Positions 23,488 through 32,134 of a stretch of 41,052 nucleotides of DNA are shown here, piece after piece. Every line of letters begins with the position of its first letter. The first letter of the stretch is position 1. The stretch is from Chloroflexota bacterium (GTDB taxonomy: Bacteria > Chloroflexota > Limnocylindria > Limnocylindrales > CSP1-4). The notes beneath the pieces were generated by a model. It was not told where the DNA came from and searched no databases. It was given only the letters and a program-made list of their open reading frames with translations. The position numbers and the translations under genes were made by a program. The DNA lies in the NCBI GenBank assembly GCA_003152995.1, contig PMBR01000129.1, positions 30,268 through 71,319 on the forward strand, in the 5' to 3' direction.

Positions 23488-24735
23488 TCAGATCTCGCCC
23501 TGGGGCTCTGTGGGCTGCGCCACGGGGAGACCGGTTTCCGGGAGATCGTCGGGCGAGCGGCTCGCGCGCCTCAGTCGTCCCGAGACCCGGGCCCGATACC
23601 GGCCACGGCCTTCCGGCACGTCCGCTCCGTTCCCGGTCGCGTCTGGGTAGAGCTCGTGCAGGGTCACGTTCAGCGCTGCCGCCACGGGAACGGCCAGCAG
23701 ACCGCCGAGAACGCCCCAGGCGCTCAACCCGACAAGGACGGCGAAGATGGTCACGACCGGATGGAGATGGACGGCCCGGCCAATGACCAGCGGCATGACG
23801 ATCTGGTCCTCGATCTGGCGTACAACCAGGTAGACCACGAGCACGATGATCGTGGTGTCCGTGCCACGAGTTGCGAAGGCTACAGTCCCCGCCAGCGCGG
23901 CGGCGATGACCGGCCCCACGAGCGGGATGATCTCCAGCACGCCGCTCAGCATCGAGAGTGCCAGCGCATAGGGCACGTGGATGATGGGGCCCAGGATCAC
24001 GTAGAGCACCGCCGCCACGAGCCCGATGAGCAGTATCTGGCCGCGCAGCCAGCGACCCAGGACGACGTGGATGCGGTGAGCGATCCTCAGCGCATCGGCC
24101 CGCTGCGAGCGATCCAGGAAGCGCAGCGCGAACTGCCCGAACCGCCGCCCGTCGAGCAGGAAGTAGAAGGTCACGATCAGGGCGAGGATCGCCTGGAGAG
24201 CCACGGCCACGGCCTGCTCCGCCATGTGGATCGCATCCGACGGAGTACTGACGAGCCCGAGCAAGGACGATCGGATCTGATCGGCGACATCCTTGACGTT
24301 GTATGTATTGCCGGCGACGACGACGCGGTCGCCGAAGACCTTGCTCAGTGCCGTTGCGATCACATCCTGGCCGCTCGAAGACAGGTACCTGATCTCCGAT
24401 CCGGCCTGCTCGGCAGCTGCGACCGCCACCACGGCGAACAGGCCCAGAACGAGCACGTAGCCGGCGCCGATGACCAGCGCGCGAGGTGCGTGCGTCTTGT
24501 CCTGCACAGCCGAAACAACCGGCGAGAAGGCATATGCGAGAACGGCCGCGACGACGAAGGGCCCGACGATTCCACGCGCCAGCCAGAGGACGAGCAGCAC
24601 GGCAACGCCGAGCGCGAGCAGTCTCCCCCGCCCACCGAAGAGGCCCGGGGAAGGCAGGGGCGCCTTCTCGACGGCGTCGCCTTCCACGCCATCCCGGACG
24701 AACGCATCGTCCCCGAGGCCCGCTGGAGAACTCAT
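23488..24735 (-). CDS. AI-2E family transporter (PerM/TqsA-like)
   Basis: This is a polytopic membrane protein of the AI-2E/UPF0118 family (PF01594). Members export signalling molecules or exchange ions and some are Na+/H+ antiporters. The 415-residue product has eight hydrophobic segments. Family features include LARGIVGPFVVAAVLAYAFS, a long periplasmic/cytoplasmic loop with the SDAIHMAEQAV region, IVTFYFLLDGRRF, LPEG-type loops replaced by IIHVPYALALSMLSGV, the signature EIIPLVGPVIAAA and the closing RQIEDQIVMPLVIGR. ATG 24735 is in frame with a longer upstream open frame that has no similarity. The C-terminal 50 residues are polar and disordered. It precedes the ROK gene by 3 bp. Confidence 0.87.
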   Translation of the reverse strand: MSSPAGLGDDAFVRDGVEGDAVEKAPLPSPGLFGGRGRLLALGVAVLLVLWLARGIVGPFVVAAVLAYAFSPVVSAVQDKTHAPRALVIGAGYVLVLGLFAVVAVAAAEQAGSEIRYLSSSGQDVIATALSKVFGDRVVVAGNTYNVKDVADQIRSSLLGLVSTPSDAIHMAEQAVAVALQAILALIVTFYFLLDGRRFGQFALRFLDRSQRADALRIAHRIHVVLGRWLRGQILLIGLVAAVLYVILGPIIHVPYALALSMLSGVLEIIPLVGPVIAAALAGTVAFATRGTDTTIIVLVVYLVVRQIEDQIVMPLVIGRAVHLHPVVTIFAVLVGLSAWGVLGGLLAVPVAAALNVTLHELYPDATGNGADVPEGRGRYRARVSGRLRRASRSPDDLPETGLPVAQPTEPQGEI

Positions 24736-24855
24736 CGTCGGTCCACCATAGTCACCTGTTAACCCCTCCGAATTGTGACATGTCCGACGAGTTCGGCGGC
24801 CCGCCCAAAGCCGTCCCGCGTGAGGCCGCAGCCGGTTCGATGCTACCCTCAGATC

Positions 24856-25647
24856 ATGGAAAAGGACGACCAGGCGACCGGCGACGGCGGCGTCGCCATG
24901 CCCGAGAAGCCTGGAAAGGAAGCGCCCGAGGAACCGCCGCCGCCGGATTCCGAGAGCCTCGCGGGTACCATCGTGAGCCATCTCCAATCGGTCGCCGAGC
25001 CGATGGCCAACGTCGGTGGGGCGATGGCCAGCGCTCTCGGAACCATGATCGGGGCTGCCGGCCAGGCCATGTCGGGCCCTGCCGACCTTGCCGGGCGAAT
25101 CCACCGGGCCGTCTCGCCGGATCCGCTGGCCAACCTTTATGAACTCTACCCGGAGGCCCGTTCGGCATCGCCACGCGAACTCGGGCTGCGCTTCGTTCCA
25201 CTGGAGGAGATCCGCGGTACTGCCGTGGCCGGTTACGCCCAGCGCGGCACCGACTTCCTCCCGCTGCGGCAGTATCGCGGCGAGAACTGGCACGGTCGCT
25301 GGCAGAGGATTCTGGATGCCAACCAACGTCTGCAACCACTACCGCCGGTCGACCTTGTGAAGTTTGGGCCCGACTACTGGGTCGTCGACGGCCACAACCG
25401 CGTGGCGGCGGCCCTTTCCTACAAAGGTGCCGGTCTGGATGCGATGGTCACCGAGCTCGTACCGCTCGACGGCCAGGCCAGCGAGCGCCCAACGCATCTG
25501 CTGTCGCTCATTGGCGAGTCGCGCGAACTGCGGGCCGCGGCGGAAGGCCATCGACCGGCGATCGAGATGCGCTACGCGGAGCAAGGCTCGGCCGTGGAGC
25601 CCGACGCCTCGGAGGAGCCTGACGGGCCCAGAGAAGGCCGCACATGA
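24856..25647 (+). CDS. ParB/sulfiredoxin-fold-like protein
   Basis: The 263-residue product starts at ATG 24856. The N-terminal 80 residues are acidic, Pro-rich and then Ala/Gly/Met-rich, looking disordered or amphipathic. The middle reads ANLYELYPEARSASPRELGL then RFVPLEEIRGTAVAGYAQRG. The next segment, VDLVKFGPDYWVVDGHNRVA, carries the DGHNRVAAA core found in ParB N-terminal-like and sulfiredoxin-fold proteins. A DNA-binding HTH is absent, so it is not a partition protein in the classical sense; an ATP- or CTP-binding or regulatory role is possible. The stop overlaps the start of the metallophosphoesterase gene (ATGA). Confidence 0.65.
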   Translation: MEKDDQATGDGGVAMPEKPGKEAPEEPPPPDSESLAGTIVSHLQSVAEPMANVGGAMASALGTMIGAAGQAMSGPADLAGRIHRAVSPDPLANLYELYPEARSASPRELGLRFVPLEEIRGTAVAGYAQRGTDFLPLRQYRGENWHGRWQRILDANQRLQPLPPVDLVKFGPDYWVVDGHNRVAAALSYKGAGLDAMVTELVPLDGQASERPTHLLSLIGESRELRAAAEGHRPAIEMRYAEQGSAVEPDASEEPDGPREGRT

Positions 25648-26366
25648 CGCGGCACCTGTCGCTCGAGTGGCCCGACGCGGCACCCTTTCGGGATCGCGGC
25701 GGCATGCCGATTCGGATTCTGGCCGTCTCCGACCAGTTCGAACACGCCCTCGAGGACGATCGCAGTCGCCGCGCCGTAGGTCCGATAGACCTCATCATCG
25801 GCTGCGGCGACCTCGACTGCGACGACCTCTCGTTCCTGGCCGACGGCTTCAACGCTCCGATCGTCTATGTCCTCGGCAACCACGACGCCAGTGCCAGATG
25901 GGAAGCCTGCAGCGCCTACTGCCCCGACGCGATCACGACGACGGCAGCGCACTACGAGGCCGGGCTGGCGATCGTGGGCCTGACCTGGCCGGGACGGCGG
26001 GGACCCGGAGCTCCCCGGAGCGAACTGGGGGCCTGGTCGCAAGCTCTCCGGCTGGCTCTGCGCAGACTGGGTCGAGCCGAGCCACTGATCCTCATCAGCC
26101 ACGTTCCCCCGCTGGGCGCGGGCGACATAGCCAGCCCCGCCGGATACCATCGCGGCTTCCGAGGCTACTCGTGGCTGATGCGCCGCCTCCGGCCGCCGCT
26201 GTGGCTCCACGGCCATACGCCCCTGGCCGCGATGTCCGACTGGCATATTCAGAAGGGGCCGACGATGCTCGTCAACGTGACCGGCGCCGTGATCATCGAG
26301 ATCTGGGCGCCAGGTTCCTGGGCGGCGTCCCTGACCGATGGTGGGGAAAGCCTCCAGCCGGGGTAA
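25644..26366 (+). CDS. calcineurin-like metallophosphoesterase
   Basis: The 240-residue product has the dinuclear metal-site blocks of the calcineurin-like fold in order: ILAVSDQFEHALE (block 1), LIIGCGDLDCDDL (block 2), VLGNHDAS (block 3, GNHD), ILISHVPPLG (block 4) and LWLHGHTPLAA (block 5, GHT). Block 1 normally reads DxH; here it is DQF, with an H two residues later, so the first metal may be bound differently. Substrate is unknown: phosphodiesters, nucleotides or phosphoproteins are all possible. It is translationally coupled to the ParB-like gene upstream. It ends 6 bp from the convergent aceE stop. Confidence 0.85.
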   Translation: MTRHLSLEWPDAAPFRDRGGMPIRILAVSDQFEHALEDDRSRRAVGPIDLIIGCGDLDCDDLSFLADGFNAPIVYVLGNHDASARWEACSAYCPDAITTTAAHYEAGLAIVGLTWPGRRGPGAPRSELGAWSQALRLALRRLGRAEPLILISHVPPLGAGDIASPAGYHRGFRGYSWLMRRLRPPLWLHGHTPLAAMSDWHIQKGPTMLVNVTGAVIIEIWAPGSWAASLTDGGESLQPG

Positions 26367-26372
26367 GACGAG

Positions 26373-29138
26373 CTACAGAGAGCGCGGGTCGGGAGCGTCG
26401 GGGTCCACACCCAGCTCGCGCATCGCGACCGCGACTTCCCCGCCCGAGAGCCGCCCTGCCCGAGCCAGCCCCACCATTGCGGCCGCTGCGATGTGCGGCG
26501 GATCGATCTCGAAGAGCCGGCGCAGTGGTTCGCGAGCATCGGAGCGGCCAAAGCCATCGGTGCCCAGAACGAGGCGGTTCGCAGGCAGCCATGGGGCCAC
26601 CAGATCTGGGTATGTCCGGATCCAGTCCGTGGCGATGACCACCGGCCCGCCGTCGGGCAGAACTTCGGCGATGAGCGGCACGCGCGGGTCCGCTTCGGGG
26701 TGGAGCCTGTTCCAGCGATCGACCGCGAGGCCGTCGGCGCGAAGCTGCTGGAACGATGTGGCGCTGTATACCTCGGCGGCGATACCGCGCTCTGCGAGGA
26801 CCTGCCGGGCGGCGACGACCTGCTGCAGGATCGAGCCGCTGCCGACGAGCCTGACCGGGAGCGCGTCCGCCTTCGCGCCCGGTTTCGAGCCCGCCCTGGT
26901 CCGAGCTAGCGTACCTGTGGCGCCGCGGGCGTCCTTGCCGAGGTCGGGCGCCGCGAGGAGCCGGTAGATGCCGCGCACGATCTGTTCGTCCGTCAGGTCG
27001 GCCGCCCGTTTGGGCATCGAGTAATTCTCGTTGTAGAGCGTGATGTAGTAGTAGACATCGGGCGACGCGCCGTCGCTTGCGCCGCGGACGAACATGCGGT
27101 CGATCCCCTCGCGAACGATGGCCGCCAGCTCGTATGCGTAGGCCGGGTCGTAGGCGCGGATGTTCGGGACGACCGAGGCGAGCACGTGCGAATGCCCGTC
27201 GTCGTGCTGGAGTCCCTCACCCATGAGCGTCGTCCGACCGGCAGTGGCCCCCATGACGAAGCCGCGTCCACGCTCGTCGGCGAGTGCCCAGAACTGGTCG
27301 CCGGTGCGCTGGAAGCCGAACATCGAGTAGAAGATGTAGAACGGGATGAGGCTCAGGCCGTGAGTGGCATAGGCCGTTGCGGCGGCCTGGAGGGAGGCGA
27401 CGGAGCCGGCTTCGGTGATCCCTTCTTCAAGCACCTGCCCATTCGTCGCTTCGCGGTAGCTCAGCACCAGATCGGAATCGACCGGCTCGTAGCGCTGGCC
27501 CAGCGAGGCATAGATGCCCACTTCCTTGAAGAGCGGGTCCAGGCCGAAGGTGCGCGCTTCATCGGGGACGATCGGCACGACGCGCGGCCCAATCTCCGGG
27601 TCGCGGATCAGATTGCGCAGCAGCCGCCCGAAGGCCATCGTGGTGCTGACCGCCATCTCGGAGCCGGATGCGAACTCAGCGTCGACCTCGGGACGTGGCG
27701 CCGGCAGCGGTCTGGCTCGCACGACGCGGCGCGGCACGAACCCACCCAGGGCCTGGCGCCGCTCGACCATGTAACGGATCTCGTCCGCGTCCGGTCCGGG
27801 ATGGTAGTACGGCGCTTCCTTGAGCTTCGAATCCGGGATCGGAAGCTCGAGCCGGTCGCGGAAGATCCGCAGCTCGGCCTCCGAGAGCTTCTTGGCCTGG
27901 TGGGTGATGTTGCGCCCTTCCACGCCGGGGCCGAGGGCCCAACCCTTGATCGTCTTTGCCAGAACCACGGTCGGGGCGCCGTGGTATTCGGTCGCGGCCC
28001 GGTAGGCGGCATAAACCTTCCGATAGTCGTGCCCGCCTCGGCGCAGCCTGGCCAGCTCGTCGTCGCTCAGGTTCTCCACCAGGCCGCGCAACCGCGCGTC
28101 CGGGCCGAAGAAATGCTCTCGGATGTAGGCCCCGCCGGCGACCGAGAACTTCTGGAAATCGCCGTCGAGGAGCTCGTTCATCTTGTTGACCAGCACGCCG
28201 TCGACGTCGCGGGCGAGGAGATCGTCCCATTCGCGGCCCCAGATGACCTTCACGACGTTCCAGCCGGCGCCGCGGAACAGACCTTCGAGCTCCTGGATGA
28301 TCTTGCCGTTGCCGCGAACCGGCCCGTCGAGACGCTGCAGGTTGCAGTTGATGACGAACGTCAGGTTGTCGAGGCCCTCGCGGGCTGCAAGCGAAATGCC
28401 TGCCAGCGCCTCCGGCTCGTCCATCTCGCCGTCGCCGAGGAAAGCCCAGACTCGGCTGGCCGAGGTGTCGGCCAGGCCTCGATTGGCGAGGTAGCGATTG
28501 AGTCGGGCCTGATACACGGCGGCCAGCGGGCCCAGACCCATCGATACGGTTGGAAACTCCCAGAAATCCGGGAGCGTCCGCGGATGCGGGTAGCTCGGCA
28601 ACCCGACACCACCCGACAGGGCCTCCTGGCGGAAGTGGTCCAGATTCTCTTCGCTGAGTCGTCCTTCGAGGAACGCCCGGGCGTAGATGCCCGGAGCCGC
28701 GTGGCCCTGGAAGAAGATCTGGTCGCCTGAGCCGCCGCCGTCCTTGCCGTGGAAGAAGTGGTTGAAGGCGACTTCGTACAGCGTCGCGGCGCTGGCGTAC
28801 GTGGCCAGGTGCCCACCGATTCCTGTGAACCGGTCGTTGGCCCGCATCACCATGGCCACCGCATTCCAACGGATCAACCGCCGGATGCGGTGCTCCAGCT
28901 CCTCATCGCCGGGGAAGAAGGGCTCCTGCTCCGGGCTGATTGTGTTGATGTAGCGGGTCTGGGTCAGCGGGGGCAGTCCGACGTGCAACTGTCGGGAGCG
29001 CTTGAGGAGCTTGTACAGGACGAATCGGGCACGCTCGTCGCCCTCCTGGGAATGGATCTGGTCGAGCGCGTCGAGCCATTCCTGCGTCTCGGCAGGATCC
29101 GTGTCGGGCAACTGCTGCTTGAACTGGTCGAAGTACAT
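26373..29138 (-). CDS. aceE: pyruvate dehydrogenase E1 component (homodimeric type)
   Basis: This is the thiamine-diphosphate-dependent E1 of the pyruvate dehydrogenase complex, which decarboxylates pyruvate and reductively acetylates the lipoyl domain of E2. The 921-residue product is near the AceE length (E. coli 887). It has RYINTISPEQEPFFPGDEE, GGHLATYASAATLYEVAFNH, the ThDP/Mg motif GDGEMDE (235-241) reaching CNLQRLDGPVRGN, and PIVPDEARTFG. A central catalytic His-rich loop (GEGLQHDDGHSH) follows, then the transketolase C-domain. A 30-residue Arg/Gly/Ala insert lies around DARGATGTLARTRAGSKPGA. ATG 29138 gives the family N-terminus. E2 and E3 genes are not in the window. It is divergent from the response-regulator gene. 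Confidence 0.95.
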   Translation of the reverse strand: MYFDQFKQQLPDTDPAETQEWLDALDQIHSQEGDERARFVLYKLLKRSRQLHVGLPPLTQTRYINTISPEQEPFFPGDEELEHRIRRLIRWNAVAMVMRANDRFTGIGGHLATYASAATLYEVAFNHFFHGKDGGGSGDQIFFQGHAAPGIYARAFLEGRLSEENLDHFRQEALSGGVGLPSYPHPRTLPDFWEFPTVSMGLGPLAAVYQARLNRYLANRGLADTSASRVWAFLGDGEMDEPEALAGISLAAREGLDNLTFVINCNLQRLDGPVRGNGKIIQELEGLFRGAGWNVVKVIWGREWDDLLARDVDGVLVNKMNELLDGDFQKFSVAGGAYIREHFFGPDARLRGLVENLSDDELARLRRGGHDYRKVYAAYRAATEYHGAPTVVLAKTIKGWALGPGVEGRNITHQAKKLSEAELRIFRDRLELPIPDSKLKEAPYYHPGPDADEIRYMVERRQALGGFVPRRVVRARPLPAPRPEVDAEFASGSEMAVSTTMAFGRLLRNLIRDPEIGPRVVPIVPDEARTFGLDPLFKEVGIYASLGQRYEPVDSDLVLSYREATNGQVLEEGITEAGSVASLQAAATAYATHGLSLIPFYIFYSMFGFQRTGDQFWALADERGRGFVMGATAGRTTLMGEGLQHDDGHSHVLASVVPNIRAYDPAYAYELAAIVREGIDRMFVRGASDGASPDVYYYITLYNENYSMPKRAADLTDEQIVRGIYRLLAAPDLGKDARGATGTLARTRAGSKPGAKADALPVRLVGSGSILQQVVAARQVLAERGIAAEVYSATSFQQLRADGLAVDRWNRLHPEADPRVPLIAEVLPDGGPVVIATDWIRTYPDLVAPWLPANRLVLGTDGFGRSDAREPLRRLFEIDPPHIAAAAMVGLARAGRLSGGEVAVAMRELGVDPDAPDPRSL

Positions 29139-29393
29139 GGTCGGCTGTGTCTCCGGACCGTAGCGGCGGAGAAGGTGTCCGCCCGCGATGGACCCAAACG
29201 GCAGCGTAGCCGATTGGACGAGTGGCGTCGTTCGGGTAGGTCGCCGGACCGTAGGCGAGAACACAAGGGCGCCGATCTTGACCTCGCCAAATGCTCCTCG
29301 CCCTGAGTCCGGAATCGGCTCAAAGTAATGAGGTACCCTCGACCATGAACGAACGCGCCGGATCGATTGGCCGCTGCCACGAGGAGAGGGCTG

Positions 29394-30197
29394 TTGAGCG
29401 CTCAACCGTTGGTCCTCGTCGCCGACGACGAGCCACGAATCACCAAGCTGGTGTCTCTCGCGCTGAGTGCCGAAGGCTTTCGCGTGGTCACCGCCTCGGG
29501 TGGAGAGGAGGCTCTCCAGAAAGCCGAGGAGGTCAGACCCGACATCGTGCTGCTCGACATCGTCATGCCGGGCATGGACGGCATCGAGGTCATGCGCCAG
29601 CTACGCGAGCGGCGGCCGATTCCGGTGATCCTGCTGACCGCGAAGGGCTCTACCTCGGACAAGGCGAAGGGCCTGGATCTGGGGGCAGACGACTACGTGG
29701 CCAAGCCCTTCGACCTGGACGAGCTGGCGGCACGCGTCCGGGCCGTGCTCCGCAGGGCCCTCGGCGTGGCCCCAGGCGGTGGCATCGTGAGCTTCGACGA
29801 CATTGAGATCGACCTGGAGCGGCGCATGGTCACTCGCGGGGGCGATCTCGTCCAGCTGTCACGTACCGAATGGCTGTTGCTTCAGCACCTGGCCACTAAC
29901 GCTGGCAAAGTGGTGCTGCACACTGAGTTGCTGACGAAAGTCTGGGGGCCCGAGTATCGCGACGACTTGCAGTACCTGAGGGTTTGGGTCAGTCGCGTCC
30001 GGCGCAAACTCGGCTGCAAGCCGGGCGAGCCGGGCCGCATCAAGACGTTCCAGGGGATCGGATACCTGCTCGACGTGGACGGATCGAGAACCGACGGTGC
30101 CGGAGGAAATACCGGGCAGACGCCGGGCGACGCCGTTCCATATGGGCGAAGACGAGACAAGCGGCCCGGGGAGGGGGACCCAGGCCGCTTGCTTTAG
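29394..30197 (+). CDS. OmpR/PhoB-family response regulator (orphan)
   Basis: This is a two-domain transcription factor. The receiver domain (residues 5-120) has the acidic pair DDE at 11-13, the phosphoacceptor Asp55 in LLDIVMPGMDG, the Thr in LLTAKG and the Lys in VAKPFD. The winged-helix effector domain (about 135-225) has QLSRTEWLLLQHLATNAGKV, LLTKVWGPEYRDDLQYLRVW and RIKTFQGIGYLLD, and looks KdpE-like. The TTG at 29394 is preceded by GAGGAGAG. After GYLLD, an extra 38-residue Gly/Arg-rich tail runs into a 9-bp-stem hairpin that overlaps the gene end, so the tail may be read-through of 3' sequence. No histidine kinase is adjacent. It shares a 255-bp divergent region with aceE. Confidence 0.9.
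   Translation: MSAQPLVLVADDEPRITKLVSLALSAEGFRVVTASGGEEALQKAEEVRPDIVLLDIVMPGMDGIEVMRQLRERRPIPVILLTAKGSTSDKAKGLDLGADDYVAKPFDLDELAARVRAVLRRALGVAPGGGIVSFDDIEIDLERRMVTRGGDLVQLSRTEWLLLQHLATNAGKVVLHTELLTKVWGPEYRDDLQYLRVWVSRVRRKLGCKPGEPGRIKTFQGIGYLLDVDGSRTDGAGGNTGQTPGDAVPYGRRRDKRPGEGDPGRLL
30158..30191 (+). terminator. hairpin at the end of the response-regulator gene
   Basis: CAAGCGGCC and GGCCGCTTG form a perfect 9-bp stem around a 16-base G-rich loop. It sits within the last codons of the gene, before the stop at 30195. No T-run follows. Confidence 0.5.
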
Positions 30198-30519
30198 TAG
30201 AAGACGCCCCGTCACCGGCGTCTCCGGGGTTTATGTCAGAAGAAAGATCACCGGACCGATCCTAACCTGCACCCCGTGCCGGATGCTATTCGCTTGGGGG
30301 CGCGACCGTTGCAGCCCCATTGCAGCGGGGGCGCTCGGCCGGTGCAGGCGGACGGTCCGTCGGTGCAGCGGTGGCGCTCCGCCCGACTCGGTTGCTGATC
30401 TCTCTGCATCTCTCGCTTGCACCTTCTGACGCCATCGCGTAAAAAGCCGGAGAGACGCGCGGTCCGGCCGCGCGCAGACGAGCCTCGGGGCTGGCCTTGG
30501 GCAGGAGGTCGAACAGGAG
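30198..30519. other. 322-bp intergenic stretch
   Basis: It holds the second hairpin (30202-30223), then G/C-rich sequence with no open frame that resembles a protein. A GCAGGAGG ribosome-binding-site-like run just before 30520 belongs to the nicotinamidase gene. No RNA gene was recognised. Confidence 0.4.
30202..30223. terminator. second hairpin downstream of the response regulator
   Basis: AGACGCC and GGCGTCT form a 7-bp perfect stem with the 8-base loop CCGTCACC. It lies just after the response-regulator stop and is followed by CCGGGGTTTATG. The pair of hairpins probably ends the transcript. Confidence 0.4.
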
Positions 30520-31179
30520 ATGTCGGGCGGTTGGGAAGATTCGAATAGCGGCCAGTGGTCGGCTCTGGACACGAACACGCGTTACGGCCCCGAAGTTGGG
30601 CTGGTGATCGTGGATGTCCAGAACGACTTTGCCGACCCCGCCGGCAGCCTGTATGTCAACGGCGGGTCGGAAGTCGTGCCGTTGGTGAACGCAGAGGTCG
30701 CTCAAGCGCTGAAAGCCGGTGCCGTGGTCGTCTACACGCAAGACTGGCACCCGGCCCACACTCCCCACTTTGCCGCGGACGGCGGCATCTGGCCCACCCA
30801 CTGCGTCCAGGGAACGTGGGGGGCGCAGTTGTATCCCGACCTTACGGTTCGCGGGCCGATCGTACGCAAGGGTACTCAAGGCGAAGACGGCTATTCGGGG
30901 TTCTCGATGCGGGAACCCGACGGCGGCCCTCCAATCCCGACTGAGCTCGATGGCACGCTCAGTCGTGGCGGCGTGCAGCGGATCGTCGTCTGCGGGCTTG
31001 CCACCGACTACTGCGTCCTGGCCACGGCCCTCGACGGCGTACGGCTGGGCTATCAGGTGGCCGTGCTTGCGGATGCGGTTCGCGCCGTCGATCTCACGCG
31101 GGGCGACGGCCAACGCGCCCTCGACGAGCTGGCAGCCGCGGGCGTGGTAGTGGTCGGCGATCGTACCGGAGCGCGGTGA
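30520..31179 (+). CDS. pncA: nicotinamidase / isochorismatase-family hydrolase
   Basis: This cysteine hydrolase converts nicotinamide to nicotinate in NAD salvage. The 219-residue product carries the catalytic triad of the family: Asp in VIVDVQNDFADPAGSL near residue 33, Lys in VRKGTQGEDGYSGF, and Cys in GLATDYCVLATALDG. The metal site is in TQDWHPAHTPHFAADGG (D..H..H). These are nicotinamidase-specific rather than general isochorismatase features. It is preceded by GCAGGAGG with a normal spacer. The first 22 residues look unconserved, and the real start may be a little downstream. The exonuclease gene follows 7 bp later on the same strand. Confidence 0.9.
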   Translation: MSGGWEDSNSGQWSALDTNTRYGPEVGLVIVDVQNDFADPAGSLYVNGGSEVVPLVNAEVAQALKAGAVVVYTQDWHPAHTPHFAADGGIWPTHCVQGTWGAQLYPDLTVRGPIVRKGTQGEDGYSGFSMREPDGGPPIPTELDGTLSRGGVQRIVVCGLATDYCVLATALDGVRLGYQVAVLADAVRAVDLTRGDGQRALDELAAAGVVVVGDRTGAR

Positions 31180-31186
31180 AGCCGCG

Positions 31187-32068
31187 GTGCAGATCCACCT
31201 GGTCGACGCCACCTATGAGCTCTTCCGGGCCCACTACAGCCCGCGCCCTCCGGTCCTGGCACCCGACGGGCGTGACGTCGGGGCGGTCACCGGCCTGATC
31301 TACACCCTCCTGACGCTACTTCGCGATGAGGGCGCGACGCACGTCGGCTGCGCCACGGATCACGTCATTCGGTCCTTCCGCAACCGTCTCTACGACGGCT
31401 ACAAGACCGATGCGGGCGTTCCGGCCGAACTGCTGGCGCAGTTTCCTCTGGCCGAGCGGGCGATGGAGGCGCTCGGAGTCGCCGTCTGGCCGATGGTCGA
31501 ATTCGAGGCCGACGACGCGCTTGCGACCGCGGCCGCTCGATGGCAGGAGAGGCCCGGCGTGGAACGGATCTGGATTTGCACGCCGGACAAGGACCTGGCC
31601 CAATGCGTGCGTGGCGAACGGGTCGTCATGCGCGACCGGCGGCGCGAACGGACGATCGACGAGGCGGGCGTTCGGGAACGCTGGGGCGTTGCGCCTGAGT
31701 CGATCCCGGACTACCTCGCTCTGGTCGGCGACTCGGCCGACGGCTTCCCCGGACTGAAGGGCTGGGGGGCGCGGTCGGCGGCTGCGGTGCTGGCGCGGTT
31801 CGAGCACCTGGAGGCAATTCCGGCGGCCGTGGGCGACTGGCACGTGGACGTGCGGTCGGCGCCCGGCCTGTCGGTCACGCTGCGGGCCCACTGGGACGAG
31901 GCGTTGCTATACCGGCAGCTCGCGACACTTCGCCGGGACGTGCCGCTTCCTCAGACCGACCCGGAGGAACTGCGCTGGCGTGGAGCGCGGCGCGGACCAT
32001 TCGCCGCTCTGTGCGACGAGCTCGGCGCGCGCGGATTGGCCGGACGCCCGCACCTCTGGCAGGACTGA
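31187..32068 (+). CDS. 5'-3' exonuclease (PolA N-terminal/FEN-like)
   Basis: This is a structure-specific 5' nuclease resembling the N-terminal domain of DNA polymerase I without polymerase. The 293-residue product has the metal-binding acidic residues in IHLVDATYELFRAHY, the helical arch region FRNRLYDGYKTDAGVP, VEFEADDALAT, and CTPDKDLAQCV. The H3TH DNA-binding motif is LVGDSADGFPGLKGWG. The GTG at 31187 directly starts the conserved block. Such stand-alone nucleases process flaps and RNA primers. The C-terminal 60 residues are Arg-rich and may help bind DNA. It lies 7 bp after the nicotinamidase gene; the functional link is unclear. Confidence 0.9.
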   Translation: MQIHLVDATYELFRAHYSPRPPVLAPDGRDVGAVTGLIYTLLTLLRDEGATHVGCATDHVIRSFRNRLYDGYKTDAGVPAELLAQFPLAERAMEALGVAVWPMVEFEADDALATAAARWQERPGVERIWICTPDKDLAQCVRGERVVMRDRRRERTIDEAGVRERWGVAPESIPDYLALVGDSADGFPGLKGWGARSAAAVLARFEHLEAIPAAVGDWHVDVRSAPGLSVTLRAHWDEALLYRQLATLRRDVPLPQTDPEELRWRGARRGPFAALCDELGARGLAGRPHLWQD

Positions 32069-32090
32069 GCCGCGGCGGCTTGGCAGCGCG

Positions 32091-32114
32091 GCGGCGAGGC
32101 GGCGAGGCGGCGAG
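32091..32114. repeat. three tandem GCGGCGAG units between convergent genes
   Basis: The 8-bp unit GCGGCGAG repeats three times and then decays. It fills part of the 66-bp space between the exonuclease gene and the convergent phosphatase gene. It is simple GC-rich repeat DNA with no clear role. Confidence 0.8.
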
Positions 32115-32134
32115 GCCACGAGGCGGCCGCGAAC

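Noticed and set aside
27186-28730. 514-codon plus-strand frame antisense to aceE
   Set aside because: No motif; codon bias shadow of aceE.
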